Shown: positions 23,911 to 36,900 of the stretch, piece after piece
How the letters are laid out: the number at the start of each line of letters is the position of its first letter
How positions within the stretch are numbered: position 1 is the first letter of the stretch
Assembly: GCF_021347895.1 (NCBI RefSeq)
Contig: NC_067132.1
Coordinates: 25,699,757-25,763,756, forward strand
DNA: 64,000 bases
Source of the DNA: Acanthochromis polyacanthus
Lineage: Eukaryota; Chordata; Actinopteri; Pomacentridae
Direction: 5' to 3'
The notes under the pieces: model-generated
The model's input: only the letters and a program-made list of their open reading frames with translations
Told to the model about the DNA's origin: nothing
Database searches by the model: none
Program-made: the position numbers and the translations under genes

Positions 23911-24194
23911 ATTTCCTGTGTGCAGTCGGTTGATTGCAGTGATTGGAGACAGCTGCGGGGATCGGCTCGCCTGCCTGTAATCGCCTCAGTCAATGAAAGT
24001 TGAGTTCAGTCATCCACTTGTCATCCAGACCATGGTGGACCTTGGTGGACCTGCATCAGCGACACGCTTGCCATTTCCTACCCTGTCCTGCCTGCTGTTG
24101 GTCCCGCTCCACCATTGGAACGTTCTCGCCGGACTCCGGATTGCCCCGAGCCTGCCCCTATAGTTTTTTTTTTTTACTTTTTTTGCCTTTGTTA

Positions 24195-24305
24195 TATTGG
24201 ACGGTGGGCAGAGAGACAGGAAATCTGGGTAGAAGAGTAGGGGAATGGGATGCAGCAAATGGCCATTAGCTGGATTCCAACCTATGACGGCTGCATGGGT
24301 GCTGT
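24195..24305 (-). mobile_element. tRNA-derived SINE fragment (tail part)
   Basis: Read on the minus strand it gives a B-box-like ggttggaatcc followed by ccatttgctgcatcccattc and 'tttcctgtctctctgcc', the arrangement of a widespread teleost SINE tail. The 5' head with an A box is not recognisable. Confidence 0.5.
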
Positions 24306-25239
24306 TTTTTGGTCTTTTGTAATTTTACCTGTTTTCTGTACGAAGTCTGGTTAGCCTCCTTCCACCTCCATCAATTATTACATCGACGAACTAAAGCGTT
24401 CTGTCAGAAATTCTAACTCAGAGAAATACGTCTTGGGGATGTAATGTCATGGTGACAGCTGCTCATTTGTCATTCTGACAGGTTGCCAAAGAGTCAGAAG
24501 GCAGAACGAGAAGAACAAAAATCCCCAAACTCAATCGGTAACAACTATAAAGCTAAACTTAATCACACAATGAATAATAGAAACCAGGGAGGATTCTGAA
24601 ATACAACAAAGCCTCCTTATCACCACTCCAGAGTAAAATATGAAGAATTCAGCAGAAAAAAAAAAATCACATTTTTACTTTTGACTAATCAAAAATGAGA
24701 GTAAATAAGAGATTTATAACACTGAGATGGTGACACTGATGAACCCGATCTATAAAGTTTTAACTCCACTAAATGTGATGCAACAGAAATGAAACACAGC
24801 AAGCGGCTCGTCACTGAATATGCCAGGCTTCACAACCTACGAAAAAGGAAGAAGGCTGCATTTTGATTCTCTATACTTTCCTAAACACTTTTCTTTGACT
24901 TCAATGAAAAATGCCAAGAGGTCAAGGACGGATGTGAAGGAGGACAGAAAAGACGTCTACAGTGCTAATAGAATCTGACTGCACTCACACAAAGCTTTAC
25001 AACTATGTAAAGGAGGATGCTGCTGATACTCATATGAAGTGTGACACTCCTTTTCTTTGTGTATCCCATGCAAAGGGATATAAGGGAAGCAACCGGTTCT
25101 TATCATAGCTGCCACTGAGATTCTTCCGCATCCATTTAGGAACATTCCAAGGATTCAAGGTTCTTTATTGTCACACCAGCACACGTATTCCCATGAGATG
25201 GCACAAAATTATGGTAGTAAGCAATAGAAGTCGATAAAG

Positions 25240-25452
25240 AATGTCTGAGTTTCTTAAAAGAAGGGCTCACAGCGGTCTCAGAACCAAGGTCTATTTTAGA
25301 GAGGACTGTGAGGTCCCATACAGAACAACAGCCTTCGAATAAAAAGGCCAGTAAGATGTGGAGCAGAATTCCACTCTACATAAGGGAGTGTCCCACGTTA
25401 CCAACCTTCAAAACTCACCTTAAACAAAGTGAACCATGGACCCATAACCTCT
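25240..25452 (+). pseudogene. Non-LTR retrotransposon (LINE) ORF2 C-terminal fragment
   Basis: In the plus strand, WSRIPLYIRECPTLPTFKTH followed by LKQ and then a TAA stop matches the conserved end of fish LINE ORF2 proteins (W..LP..IR..PTL..FK..L). The preceding sequence reads VPYRTTAFE in another frame with in-frame stops. It is a 5'-truncated, frameshifted remnant. Confidence 0.7.
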
Positions 25453-25474
25453 TTGTCTACTTTTTGTAATGAGC

Positions 25475-25790
25475 TTTAATTAACCACGCCCGACGGGTAT
25501 GTCGGCGGGGTTATTGCATTCGGTGCGGTATCTGGCTGGGTAAGTATGTGGCTATGTCCGGTCCGATATCTCTGCAACCGCTGAAGTCAGGATAATCAAA
25601 CTTGGCACTGATGATCAGTTTAAGGTCCCCTGCTCAGTTGTGGAGTTACAGGTCAGCAGATCAAGTAGGGAGGGAGATACGTACGATGATCAAAATTGAT
25701 ACATATTGCATCAGTTGTATAGGGAGGACAGGGTTTTCGCCAGCAGAGGGCGTGGTTCTGCCCTCTACTGAGGACTCATCTAGTTGTGAT
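25475..25790 (+). repeat. Unclassified CpG-containing repeat-like segment
   Basis: The segment beginning taaccacgcccgacgggtatg is richer in CpG than the flanks and contains a hairpin (cagagggc...gccctctactg, about 25,744-25,772). It sits directly after the LINE fragment. It could be a MITE or SINE, but I recognise no ends. Confidence 0.35.
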
Positions 25791-25994
25791 CTGTTCCTGT
25801 GTTTCACTGTTACGTTTTCTATCTGTACTATACTAATTACTGGTATAGTAAATAAAGAGAAACATATTTTTGACTGAAGGGCAACTTTTATTCATTTAGT
25901 TTCACTTCTGGTAGTGTTTATTGTTAGACTAAATGAACCAAAACAAACATGTGGTGACCTTACGGGGGAACAGATGAAAAGTTTAGAGGTGATT

Positions 25995-26950
25995 ATAGAG
26001 CCCATAAAAAAATTCACATCCCTTGGACGTTTTCAACTATTATTGCTTTTCAACATTGAATTCTCCTTAAAAATTCCTTCAGAGGAATCATAGGTGTCTT
26101 GGTGGCCATCCTTAAGAGTCTCTGTTGACAGGATGACCTGCTCCAGACAGATTTGTTCCATTTTCCTTCCATTGCTTAATGCTGGAATTAACTGCCCTCT
26201 CAGGGATATTCAGTGACTTGGAAATGTTCTTGTATCCATCCCCTGATTTGTGTTTTTCAACGTCTTTTTCGTGGCACTGCTTGGAGTTTTATTTGGTTGT
26301 CATGGTGTAGTAGTGATTCACCTTCCAGATACAGGTGTCTTTAAACTACAATCACTTGAGTCTCATTTGCTGCAATCAGATGATCTCCATTCCGCTAACT
26401 ATGTGACTTCTAGCACCAATTTTCTGCACTTGTGTTAAATTAGGTGAGTCATTTTCAAGGGGGCGAATCCTGATGCAATCACTTATTGTATATTTCTAAT
26501 TAACAGGCATTACTTTGTAGAAATCTGGTTTAACTTTGACATGGAATCACGTTTTCTGTAAATTATTTTTAAAAAGGCCAATTAAACTGATCACGATCCA
26601 ATGCTTAACAGCAAAAAAAGAACAAAACTTCAAAGAGGCGTGAATTCTTCTTAAAGCAATTATATTTAACCGTTTTAGTTAGATGTTTATCAGAGTATTT
26701 TACATTCTACAGAGCATTGGTTCACATAAAATGATGTTTTTTCAGGGGCGGTGAATACATATGCAGTCATTTTTTAAATATTTTAAATTATCTGGTTTTA
26801 CTTTGCAGAAATCTGGTTCCATTTTGACACAAGAGTCTTTTTTTTTGTAAATTATTGTAGAAAAAAACCCAAATCTAATTGAAAAGCGATAAAAAAAGTA
26901 ATAAAAGGACAAAAACTTTGAAGGTAGGGCGAACACTTTTTATAGGCACT
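25995..26950 (-). pseudogene. Tc1-like transposon remnant with transposase N-terminus
   Basis: Termini resemble each other in inverted order: tagagcccataaaaaaattc at 25,997 and 'cactttttataggcac' near 26,935. On the minus strand 26,300-26,140 encodes MTTK, a stop, then EKHKSGDGYKNISKSLNIPE, the helix-turn-helix start of a Tc1 transposase. The catalytic part is missing. The 5' terminal region appears twice (26,456-26,660 and 26,744-26,950). Confidence 0.75.
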
Positions 26951-29539
26951 AACTCCCATGGAAGATTCATTTTGTGGTATCATATCTGCTATGAAATCTC
27001 AAGGAACACAGGGAGAGTAAAAATAGCCGCACACAAGCCTTAGACATCGGAATATCCTTGAAAGCAACTGCAAGGAGCAAAGCTGTCTCTGTTTCTTTAT
27101 TATGATGAGATATTACTTTAACAGACAATAAAGAAAAGTTTTAAAGGCTTTGAAAATTACTTTTCTAAGCAGTACAACATAAATTAAAACCTGGAAAGTT
27201 AAGTATTTATAGCATGCATTGTTAATGTACTTATAAGGAGAGTCAATTTTATAGTATTTGCAGAGCAGCCAAAAAGTCTTGACATTAATTTATCAGTGTG
27301 ACTGTCTTTAAAAAGCACAGAGGAGCCACAGAGAGCATTGTTACCATCATGTGTCAATCTTTGAACAATTATTTGCCAAAATAAATCACTGCGTCCGTGC
27401 TACACTGAACAAACCGTAGCCTCTCAATCCAGGTGACAGCTGCTGTGTCAGCTGAATGTCGAGGATGTTTAAAGAGTGTTCTGGGCCTCTTACTGCAGCA
27501 TGTGCAGGAGAAACTGTAGTATGTTACGACATGTGACAGTGTGAGGTCAGTAATGGAGCAAACGCAGATCAAGGACATGATCCATCATGGTGCAGAGCCG
27601 CCAAACCTCAGAGATGCTGCACATGTGACCTCCAGGGTACAAAGAATATTGTAAATTAGAGAAAAAGCTACAATCTGTTGCACCAATGGCACATTTTCAA
27701 TTCAATCCTCCTGTGCATTCGTCCTAAACAAAACTAATTAGGCTGGCAGGCCATGCATCATCGGTAAGACCTGAATTGGTGGGAAAGTTTGCGATCAGGT
27801 TGTCCATTATACTGAAGGACGAATGCAACTAAATTTGTACAAATGTGTGCATAATAGAAGTCTGAGAGTGCGTGCTGAATCTTAAGTCCGCACCTGAGCA
27901 GAGGGAGGAAACAAGTTGTTGAGGTGCAGGAGGGCAAATTCATACACCTGTTCGTTTTCCTTTTCTCATTCCACAAAGACACATGGCTGAGCTCACCTGA
28001 GAGATGACGGGATGGGAAAACAGTAACAGTCAGCAGTAACCAAGATTGGTGTAAATCACAGAGAGAGGACTGGAGGTCCCAGGATGACGCAAGGTGTGAG
28101 TCGCAAAAGGCGGCGAGATTGCCAGAAAAGTAACAGTTCTCAGTTGTAGCCGCATCCAAACCCCAAATGAATGATGTGTCCTGATGTGACTGTTCAGCCC
28201 ACATGTTGGAGCGGTGTGCATGAAAGTGGCTTTACAAGGATCTGAAAAGCAATCAGCTTGTACTAATGAGCAATTTTCTGCGACTGTTTTGGTTGTTTCA
28301 CTTAAAAGTTTTCCGATTTTCTTCCTTCTGTGCTTGTTGTCACTGGTTTAAAGGGGGATTTTCAATCAGGATGTCACAATATTTTGATTACAGATGAGCT
28401 TATGGTGACAGTAGTGCAGCAGTGACCTTATTCAGAGAGCGTGTGAAATGAAATAGCTAAAAAATAAAGCCTTGGAACAGGTTTTTTTCAACCCCAGTCT
28501 CACACGAAAATGTGCAACAGCTATGTTGCTTCACAGAAAAGCACTTTATTTTCTCAAAAGTTGTAAAATTGTGAGATGATGTTGCTGTTGTTGTGGTAGA
28601 TCTTGTCGTCCAACAACTGGAGCCTTGTGGCAAGTGTTTGCTAGCAAAAGAAGACTAACACAGAACAAGAAAAGGAGTTTTAAGCATATGTGATGCGTTA
28701 TAGGGCTGTACAGACAGTGGAAAAATGGGCAACAGAGTGCAAGAGTGCAAATTTCAGGATCCATGATGGACTCACTGCAGATGTCTGCAGATGTAGAACA
28801 TTTTTCTACCTGTACAGCCCTTTATTGTGTGAAACATTTACAATCCAGAATTGAACCTGAGCTCCCTTTTTCTTTTTTGTTTCGTGAGCGATTACTCCTT
28901 TGCTGCACTGTAACTTTCCCTGACAGAAGCGCCAGAGAAGAATTCAAACAAGCCATGATCTTTTCCTAAATCTAGCCAAGTAGTTTTGTACTGTGAACCA
29001 AAGGAAACAGATTGCAAAAGACCGAAAACAGCGACATAAAACACAACAAAGTACAAAAATCATTCAAAAAGAATGGGTAATTGGCCTCAAAGTTCTGCTA
29101 TTAATGCTTAAAGCACTCCTCCAACCGCCTCATGTGGACTTTATGGCTGTTTTTTGTGCAAAGCAAAAAACAAAACTCACAAATGACTTACAGTGAAACT
29201 TGCAAGTCGCATTATATGATCAAAAAAAATTAGGGTTTCACACAATTTTACAGTCTTTATTGTGAAACTAAAGCTTGTTGCATTCTGCACCCACGGAGTT
29301 GTTTCACATTTTGGTATTTATTCAATATTTATGTGTTTTGTTTGCCTATGAAGCGTTATGTCACATAAGCCGGGGATGTTTATGGTCTAAACGTCACAAC
29401 TCAACTTGAATGAGTCAAGGAGCTGCAGCTGGTTCAGACGTAAATAACAGCAGGACAGAGGAGCAAACGCTGTGGAAGCTGTCAGATTTCAGCAGTTAAG
29501 ATTTTAAAGATGTAAATATTGCTTTAGAGGAGAACACAG

Positions 29540-30985
29540 GTGAGTTTTATGCATTTGACTGTTCTTCACCAGTCAAAGCTTTATGGGAGAGTGACAAAGA
29601 GAATGCTGCTGCAGGAAAAAAGCTCACATCAAACAAGTTCATCAGAAGGCATGGAGGAGACTTTGGAGTCTACTGGAAGATTATTTGGTCCGATGAAGCC
29701 GGAATTTAATGCTTTGGCCACCACATCATTACAAACACACTATTCCCACTGTCAAGCATGGTGGGGGCAGCATCATGATTTAAAGCACGATGGTGGCAGC
29801 ATCATGATTCAAAGCATGGTGGTGGCAGCATCATGATTTAAAGCATGGTGGTGGCAGCATCATGATTTAAAGCATGGTGGTGGCAGCATCATGATTCAAA
29901 GCACGGTGGTGGCAGCATCATTGTGTGAAGCACGGTGGTGGCAGCATCATTGTGAGAAGCACGGTGGTGGCAGCATCATGATTTAAAGCACGGTGGTGGC
30001 AGCATCATGATTTAAAGCACGGTGGTGGCAGCATCATGATTTAAAGCACGGTGGTGGCAGCATCATTGTGTGAAGCACGGTGGTGGCAGCATCATGATTC
30101 AAAGCATGGTGGTGGCAGCATCATGATTCAAAGCATGGTGGTGGCAGCATCATTGTGTGAAGCACGGTGGTGGCAGCATCATGATTTAAAGCACGGTGGT
30201 GGCGGCATCATCATGATTTAAAGCACGGTGGTGGCAGCATCATTGTGTGAAGCACGGTGGTGGCAGCATCATGATTTAAAGCACGGTGGTGGCGGCATCA
30301 TGATTTAAAGCATGGTGGTGGCAGCATCATGATTTAAAGCACGGTGGTGGCAGCATCATTGTGTGAAGCACGGTGGTGGCAGCATCATGATTTAAAGCAT
30401 GGTGGTGGCAGCATCATGATTTAAAGCATGGTGGTGGCAGCATCATGATTTAAAGCATGGTGGTGGCAGCATCATGATTTAAAGAATGGTGGTGGCAGCA
30501 TCATGATTTAAAGAATGGTGGTGGCAGCATCATGATTTAAAGCACGGTGGTGGCAGCATCATGATTTAAAGAATGGTGGTGGCAGCATCATGACGTGAAG
30601 CATGGTGGTACATACAGCCAAAGAAAGACAAAAACGCTTTAAAGCCAACCAAATAAATGTTCTTTCCTGGCTGAATCAGAGCCTGGATTTCAATCCAAGT
30701 GTAAATTTGTGGTTGGACAAGACAAAAAAAGATCACTTGCGGTCCTCCAGCAACCTGACAGAACTTAAGTTTTGTAAGAGGGTGAATGCAATCGCTAATT
30801 TTACATTTATATTTAGAATTGTTACCATTACTTTGTAGAAACCTGTTTTCACTTTGATATGAAAGTTTTTTTTGGTAAATTCTCGCCAAAACAACCAAAA
30901 TTTATTGACAATTAAGTAGTGTTGAAAAGTAATTAAAGGGGGAAACTTTTAAATGGGGGTAAGTACTTTGGATATGCGCCTCACA
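29540..30985 (+). pseudogene. Tc1-like transposase remnant expanded by a minisatellite
   Basis: Before the array, the plus strand encodes STGRLFGPMKPEFNAL. After it comes NVLSWLNQSLDFNPSVNLW and DKTKKDHLRSSSNLTEL, both from the Tc1 catalytic domain (the usual NPIENLW has become NPSVNLW). Between them the short KHGGGSIM-coding stretch has become 29 tandem copies. The 3' terminal region runs to about 30,985 (tttaaatgggggtaagtac). The copy is inactive. Confidence 0.85.
29756..30599 (+). repeat. 29-bp minisatellite, 29 copies
   Basis: Units follow gcatggtggtggcagcatca plus tgatttaaa. All are 29 bp except unit 16 (30,191-30,222), which gained 3 bp. Variants include gcacgg and gaatgg starts, 'ttgtgtgaa' endings (units 6, 11, 14, 17, 21; unit 7 ttgtgagaa) and ggcggc in units 16 and 19. 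Since 29 is not a multiple of 3, each unit shifts frame. Confidence 0.97.
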
Positions 30986-33900
30986 AACAAAACAGCTAAA
31001 TATTTAATAAAAAGTGAAGTGTTTGAGTAAATATACTGAGGTACCTTCCACAAAAAGGAGCCAGTTGTTTCCAAAATTAATACAAAGCTTTACTGACATG
31101 AGTGGTAAATCTGTCACCATCATTGTTTTTGTCATTTTTGAAGCGTTACGTACGTTAAATCACCATAGAAAAGCTATTTTAGATCAAATTCAAATGCACA
31201 ATGATGTGCATTTTCCCTCAAATAATTCAAATAAAGTGCTACAAGGTTTGTAAGGAAAATAAAACCGATTATAAACAGAGAATAGAATCAAATAAAGCTC
31301 ACACCGAGAGGAAATACTGCGAAGGGCTGATACACGCTCATGAGATTTAATCACATTCCCCAAAACTCTGCGAATGACTTCATGTTTGTGTTTGCCCTGC
31401 GAGTGCGAAAAACGCATGCTGTGTAAGCAACGGATTATCTTCCCCTCAGGTAACCTTCCACCTCGGCAGCCGCGAGACGACACCAAACACATGCACATTC
31501 ACACACCAGCAGAGCAAAATTAAACACACCCCACGCCTGATGCCAGTCGTCATCACCTTGAGCAGTTTCCTCTTGTCTTTCTCCACATGAAGTTAGACTT
31601 TTGTTGTGGTTAATTAGCAAATTTGCCAGAGATCTTCACAGAACATTAGATTGTGAAGTCATCGCATCATAACAAAGCTGTATAAATGATTAGGATCACT
31701 ATCAGTCCATTAACTAAAGCAGCTATCTGTACAATTTTTGTTTTCTCAGTCCGGCAACATGTTTGTTTTATTAAATCACTTATCGTTTGGTAATTTAGAT
31801 GATAGTTTAATAACTCAAAGTGGATCGCCAGCAGGTACGAATTAAAGATTTGCAAGTTGCAAAACTAATAGATGAGACAAAGACTGTTATCTCGACGCCT
31901 TCGGGGCTCACTCACAAAAATTGGACTTTATTAATCGACAAAATTACAAGTAGGCTCTCTCAATCTCTCCTCGGTGTCATTATGTGGTACCAAAACTGCA
32001 CGCTGTTTTAATTTGTTTATTTTGTTCAGCAGATCTATGTAATGTGGCCAAAAGAAATTACAAAAGTGTGCTTGGATGGGTTTGATGAGACCATTCTGCT
32101 CAAATAAAACAAAAACAATGATTGCAGCTATTTTATTCCTCAATAACAGAGAATATAAGTGATCCAACAGCGCACAAAATAGTTTCTTAAATCCTGAATT
32201 AGTGGAATATTTTGTCCACCTGGGGGCAGTGCAACAAGTGTAAACACAGCATCATTTAAATCCTTTATACAACCACTGTAGCTAATTAGCTAGCACTGAA
32301 GCTGTGTCTGCTCTGGATGAATAGAACTCTTTGTCAACACTAACACAAATTTGCTCTCAACTGGCATTTTTTCCCCTTGATTTGTACAGTAAATAGAAAT
32401 TTATACATTATAGAAAATATTGCTCAAACAAGCATGCTAAGCCCGAGTCAAATACCAGCCAGACTGTTTTGCTGGCTGTGAAACAAAAATGGTGGTGAGG
32501 TGGTGCAGCAATACTAGCTTAAATTGTGCTAGTGCTAACCAAGGTTAAGAAACAACAACAGGTATATATCTGCCAGTGTTGCTACTGTTTATTACATAAA
32601 GCAGCTGTGGGCATTCTTAAATGTAGACCTCAGTGCTTCTCAACACTTTGGATTTTACAAAAATCTGCATTTTATGAATTGCTGAGTTCTATAAAATGAT
32701 GTTTGCATGTGGATAAGAGGCCCAAATAGAAGAGCGTATTAGTGTGGAGAATTCCCAGCTGTGCAGCAGGCCCTGAGGGAAATCTGTAGCTTCTGAGCTG
32801 CTAAATGCTTAGCTATGTTCACCAGCAGAAAATTGTCCAATGCCGATTCGTTAAACTCTGAGAAGACAACAATTACCATTTTTTCTGTCCTGTCAATGTT
32901 CTCGTCAAGTAGCAATGTTCTCCTCTCAAACTTTGCCAACCTTAATGCAAAATATACCACATAACCCATCATGACAAGCCTTCCACTGTTGCATTTCATG
33001 GAGTTAACTTCCTGGAGTTCAACATGGTTGAACTATTGGGTTCCACAACGCAATGGAAACAAAAATACTCTACCAATTCCTGGTCAATTCCTGTAAACAT
33101 CGACGCCGTCATGTGCCTGCCACAAGTTCCTGGACGGGAAAGTCACCTCTTGTCAACTGATGGTGCTGGGCAAATTGCTTCCTTTCTATGCAAAGACTTC
33201 CTCTCTACCAGGAAACAGCAAAACCTGAAAAAGATTCAGCTGACAGTTCTCTACTAGAACAATGCAATTATAGGGGATATCTTGTTACAAACACTGAATT
33301 TCCAGCTTATCAAGGTCATCCAGCTAAAATGTTGGACAATAAATGCTACTTCCATGAAGGTTATATTGCTTCTGTCGATTCTTCTTGTATATTTATTAAA
33401 GACCTTACACCAGATTTAATTTGAATCTGTGTTTAAGTGAACAAAATGTGAGAACTCATTTCCTGAATTCTACATCTAGTGGTTTTAGTAACTTCTCCAC
33501 CTTCATTGTAGAGATTTCAGGAAACAAAACATCGTATGTCAAAGCAAAAACTGCACTTTTCCTTCAGCTTTCACCCCAAAAAACAGCAGATTTTACAGGA
33601 ATAGTGCTCAGTCTGAACAGAAATTAGCCATCTGGAGTAGACGTTCGATAACAGCATCTGTTCTGACGTTTAATTTCTGTGTTCTTTAAATCCAATACAC
33701 TTGAGTGTTCAGGATAAATGCTAAAAGACAAAACTCAGCTGTCAGATTACTGAGACTTGATGATAAAGTTCATCTTAATGTCTCCTAAACTGGGTTTGAA
33801 GGTGAAGCTGTAAGAAACTGCAGCTCTGTCGTCACCTGGAGTCTCCACCGGCATCCTGGAGAAGTAAACCCCAGATTTAATTTCAATCTGGTGTAAAGTA

Positions 33901-36900
33901 GATTTTAAATTAAACTGAGACCCTTTGGACCGACAGCAACAAGAGACTCTTCCTCCACGCCCTCAACTATCATCTGAACCTCGTCGTCTTCCTCCTTTCG
34001 ACCAATCTTCTTACATCTGATCCACCCTCGCCTTAGTGAATGAATTAACCGGATGCCACCAGATGCCAACAATGACAAACTCTGCAACTGGTGCGCTCTC
34101 TCTCTCGCACATGCTCATACAAAACACGTAAATGCCGAGAAGTGTGAAGTTCATCTGCTGCTTACACGACACATAGTGGGCGCAAACTGTAGGCTTCTTG
34201 ATCGATGATTTCATCTTATTTGTGAGGATTTTAATGCACGATTGACGGACTAATTGGTCTGGTGCAACATCCAAGGCTGCAACCCCAATTATCCAGGTCC
34301 AAATACATCAACTACAGTTAGCAGAATCAGGAACCTGCAACATTTTCCGTCCGAGATGGTGCAATTGCTCCACCATTTCTGCCGCCAACAAGCCTCAATC
34401 TAGTGGCTTGATCGAGCACTACAGCAAATCTACAATAGGTTTTCTCACAGCTACATCATTTGTATGTATTCCCTAAGAAAAACTTGTATACCAAGCCAAT
34501 TACTGAACAACTGGTGATTTGTAGGCATCGAATTGTCAGTGAACAAAGTCCAGCAAGGTAGTACCTGAAAGTGTTTCTCAAGATCTTCAAAAAGACTGAA
34601 CTTGTCTTTATTTCAGAACATATCACACTCATAAATGTGGCTAGATGTCAATGTTGTCTAGTTGTCAAAGAACTTAATTAACATTCTTGGTTTCCTGGAT
34701 TCCAGCTAATAAGTTACTAATATAGGTTTTCAGTCAGGAATCGTCTTAAATTAATGAGTCAGCTGCAAATATAAGTGTGAATACGTGACTGAAAATGTGT
34801 ATAAAAATGTAATTTTAAAAAAAAAAATCTAATCAAGATATCAGGCAGAGAGATTTTCTACAACCTTCCAACCCAAAAGCTGTTTCATTACTGGTACTGA
34901 ACTCATCTTTAAAAGATCTTTAGGTCTTTTCTCAATACTTCATTGTCAAGTTATTTCCTGAGGAACTGAGAATAAAACCAAACAAGTCTTAAAGAAAATG
35001 TTTCTGTTGAAAGTATGCATTTCTGCAAAGGATCAAGAGCCTTTGGTGTCGACCCCATCAAGCTCTGAAGTACATTCAAAAACTGAGGGATGAAACTGAA
35101 AAGCTGCCAGCCTGACAAACTAGAAAAATCACAGCCGTCACTCTTCCATCACCGACCTCTTTCTCAACTAACCTTTCTCTGTTCACTTCTCCTCTCTACA
35201 CCTACGAGGATCCATCAACCACCTGCCATCGCTGACGGGAAGCAGAAAGCTGAGACACTTCTCACTACATCTGGTTCTGTTTTCTTCAGTTTAATTAATT
35301 CTGGTGGCGTCATCGGCAAAAAAAAAAAACTGCAGCATCCCTTTCTTCCTCTGTCCCAACTCCCCCACTCCTCCTCTTCCCGGTGTTCTAAGGCATTTAG
35401 CGACAACAGATGTGAATTCAACTGCTCCAAATGAGGAAACGCAGCCATCTCACATCGGTCTAAAACGTCCAATTAAGGCTGTGAGTGAAAAGAGTATCCC
35501 ATCCCTGCTGAGGGCGGATTGTAAGTCGGTTTCAGGGGCCTGGCATGGTTACTGATTGGAAGTTATTTTGTTCATAGCTAGAGGAAACAACTGTTGTGTT
35601 TCCGAGAAAACACAATCCACCACCTGCGGTCGAACCTGCTGTAGAAGAGCCGTGTTATCGTGAATATGTTTGCGTGTTCTTTGGGTTCTCTTTCTCGCTT
35701 TCCCAACAGATGTTTTCCTTGAGGTGATTTCTATTTTGGGGATTCTCTCACATGATGCTTAAACATGAAAATGGCAACTATTCATAACTAAATAAGACAT
35801 AAAGAAACATCCGCTGGTGATCGGGAAAGAATTTAAAAGGCTATAATGCTAACAGTGTTTACATGACCACAGTGACAACGCTAAAAATCTGGTGTTTTAC
35901 AGATATGAATTGGTTTTTAGATGAAAGTAGTACACTATTTAATGTTTTTGCAACCATAAAAGGTGCATTAGTCAGATGATAACAGCATTTCATGTAACCT
36001 TCTTCACTGTAAAAGATAACTGAAGGGATCAATTCACACCACTCAATTAAATTTAACGCATGGTTATACAATTAATTTGCAGATTTTGAGGTTGCAAACA
36101 TTATTTTGATGGGTTGTGTTGACATAATAATGTTAGTATTTGCATTAACTCAATATTGTGTGTAATTTAAACTCAACTTTTTCTGAAATTGACTTGAATG
36201 CAATAGGCGGAACATGCACTACAAAGGACATTTAAAGTTTTATTTCTTTTCCAAATAAGTGACACTAAAGCAGTTAATCTGGGATTATTTTCAGTTGTGA
36301 TATGACCAATAATGGACTCGTGTACAAACTTTAGCTACGCCTGCTAATACAGTTTGTGGAATACGCTGTACTACTGCGTGCAGCTAATGCTATTCAGTCA
36401 TATTTAGTGGTGAAATGTGCACATCCTACTCTTCTTCTTGGTATACTCATGGGCAACACTGATAAGGTTTGAATTTACAAACCTGTCTAGTTACAGAGGG
36501 ATGATTATTTGTGTCATGGAGAGGAAAACTTGACTTTTTTTCATATTTAAGTAACCATCAACAACCAAGATTGTACTTAAGTGTTCTTAACTGACTTATT
36601 GTATTGACTAGTCTTTTGGTTCCATTAGATCTCAATGGAAATGGACTATAATCAAGTGTAGAATGCTTTAAAATTCCTGACTGACAAAATTTGGTTTAAG
36701 TGACAAATCATTGACAGGAAATCAAGAATGCCTTTGATTCTAGAGGAAAATGTAGTTCCCTTAAATCAATATAGTTTATCGGTTGAACCCAAACTGTTAT
36801 TTTTTCCTGTTGAGCCGAACCATCGTGTTCAAACCTTGCAGTACAAAGGGGAAATTTTAACCAATCATCTGTTTCCACACATTTGTTCATTTACACTTTA

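Noticed and set aside
27758..28204. 148-codon minus-strand open frame
   Set aside because: No recognisable domain, no splice or promoter context, composition like the intron around it.
29756..30599. Regular array resembling a CRISPR locus
   Set aside because: Units are contiguous 29-bp repeats without spacers, sit inside a Tc1 transposase, and the genome is a vertebrate's.
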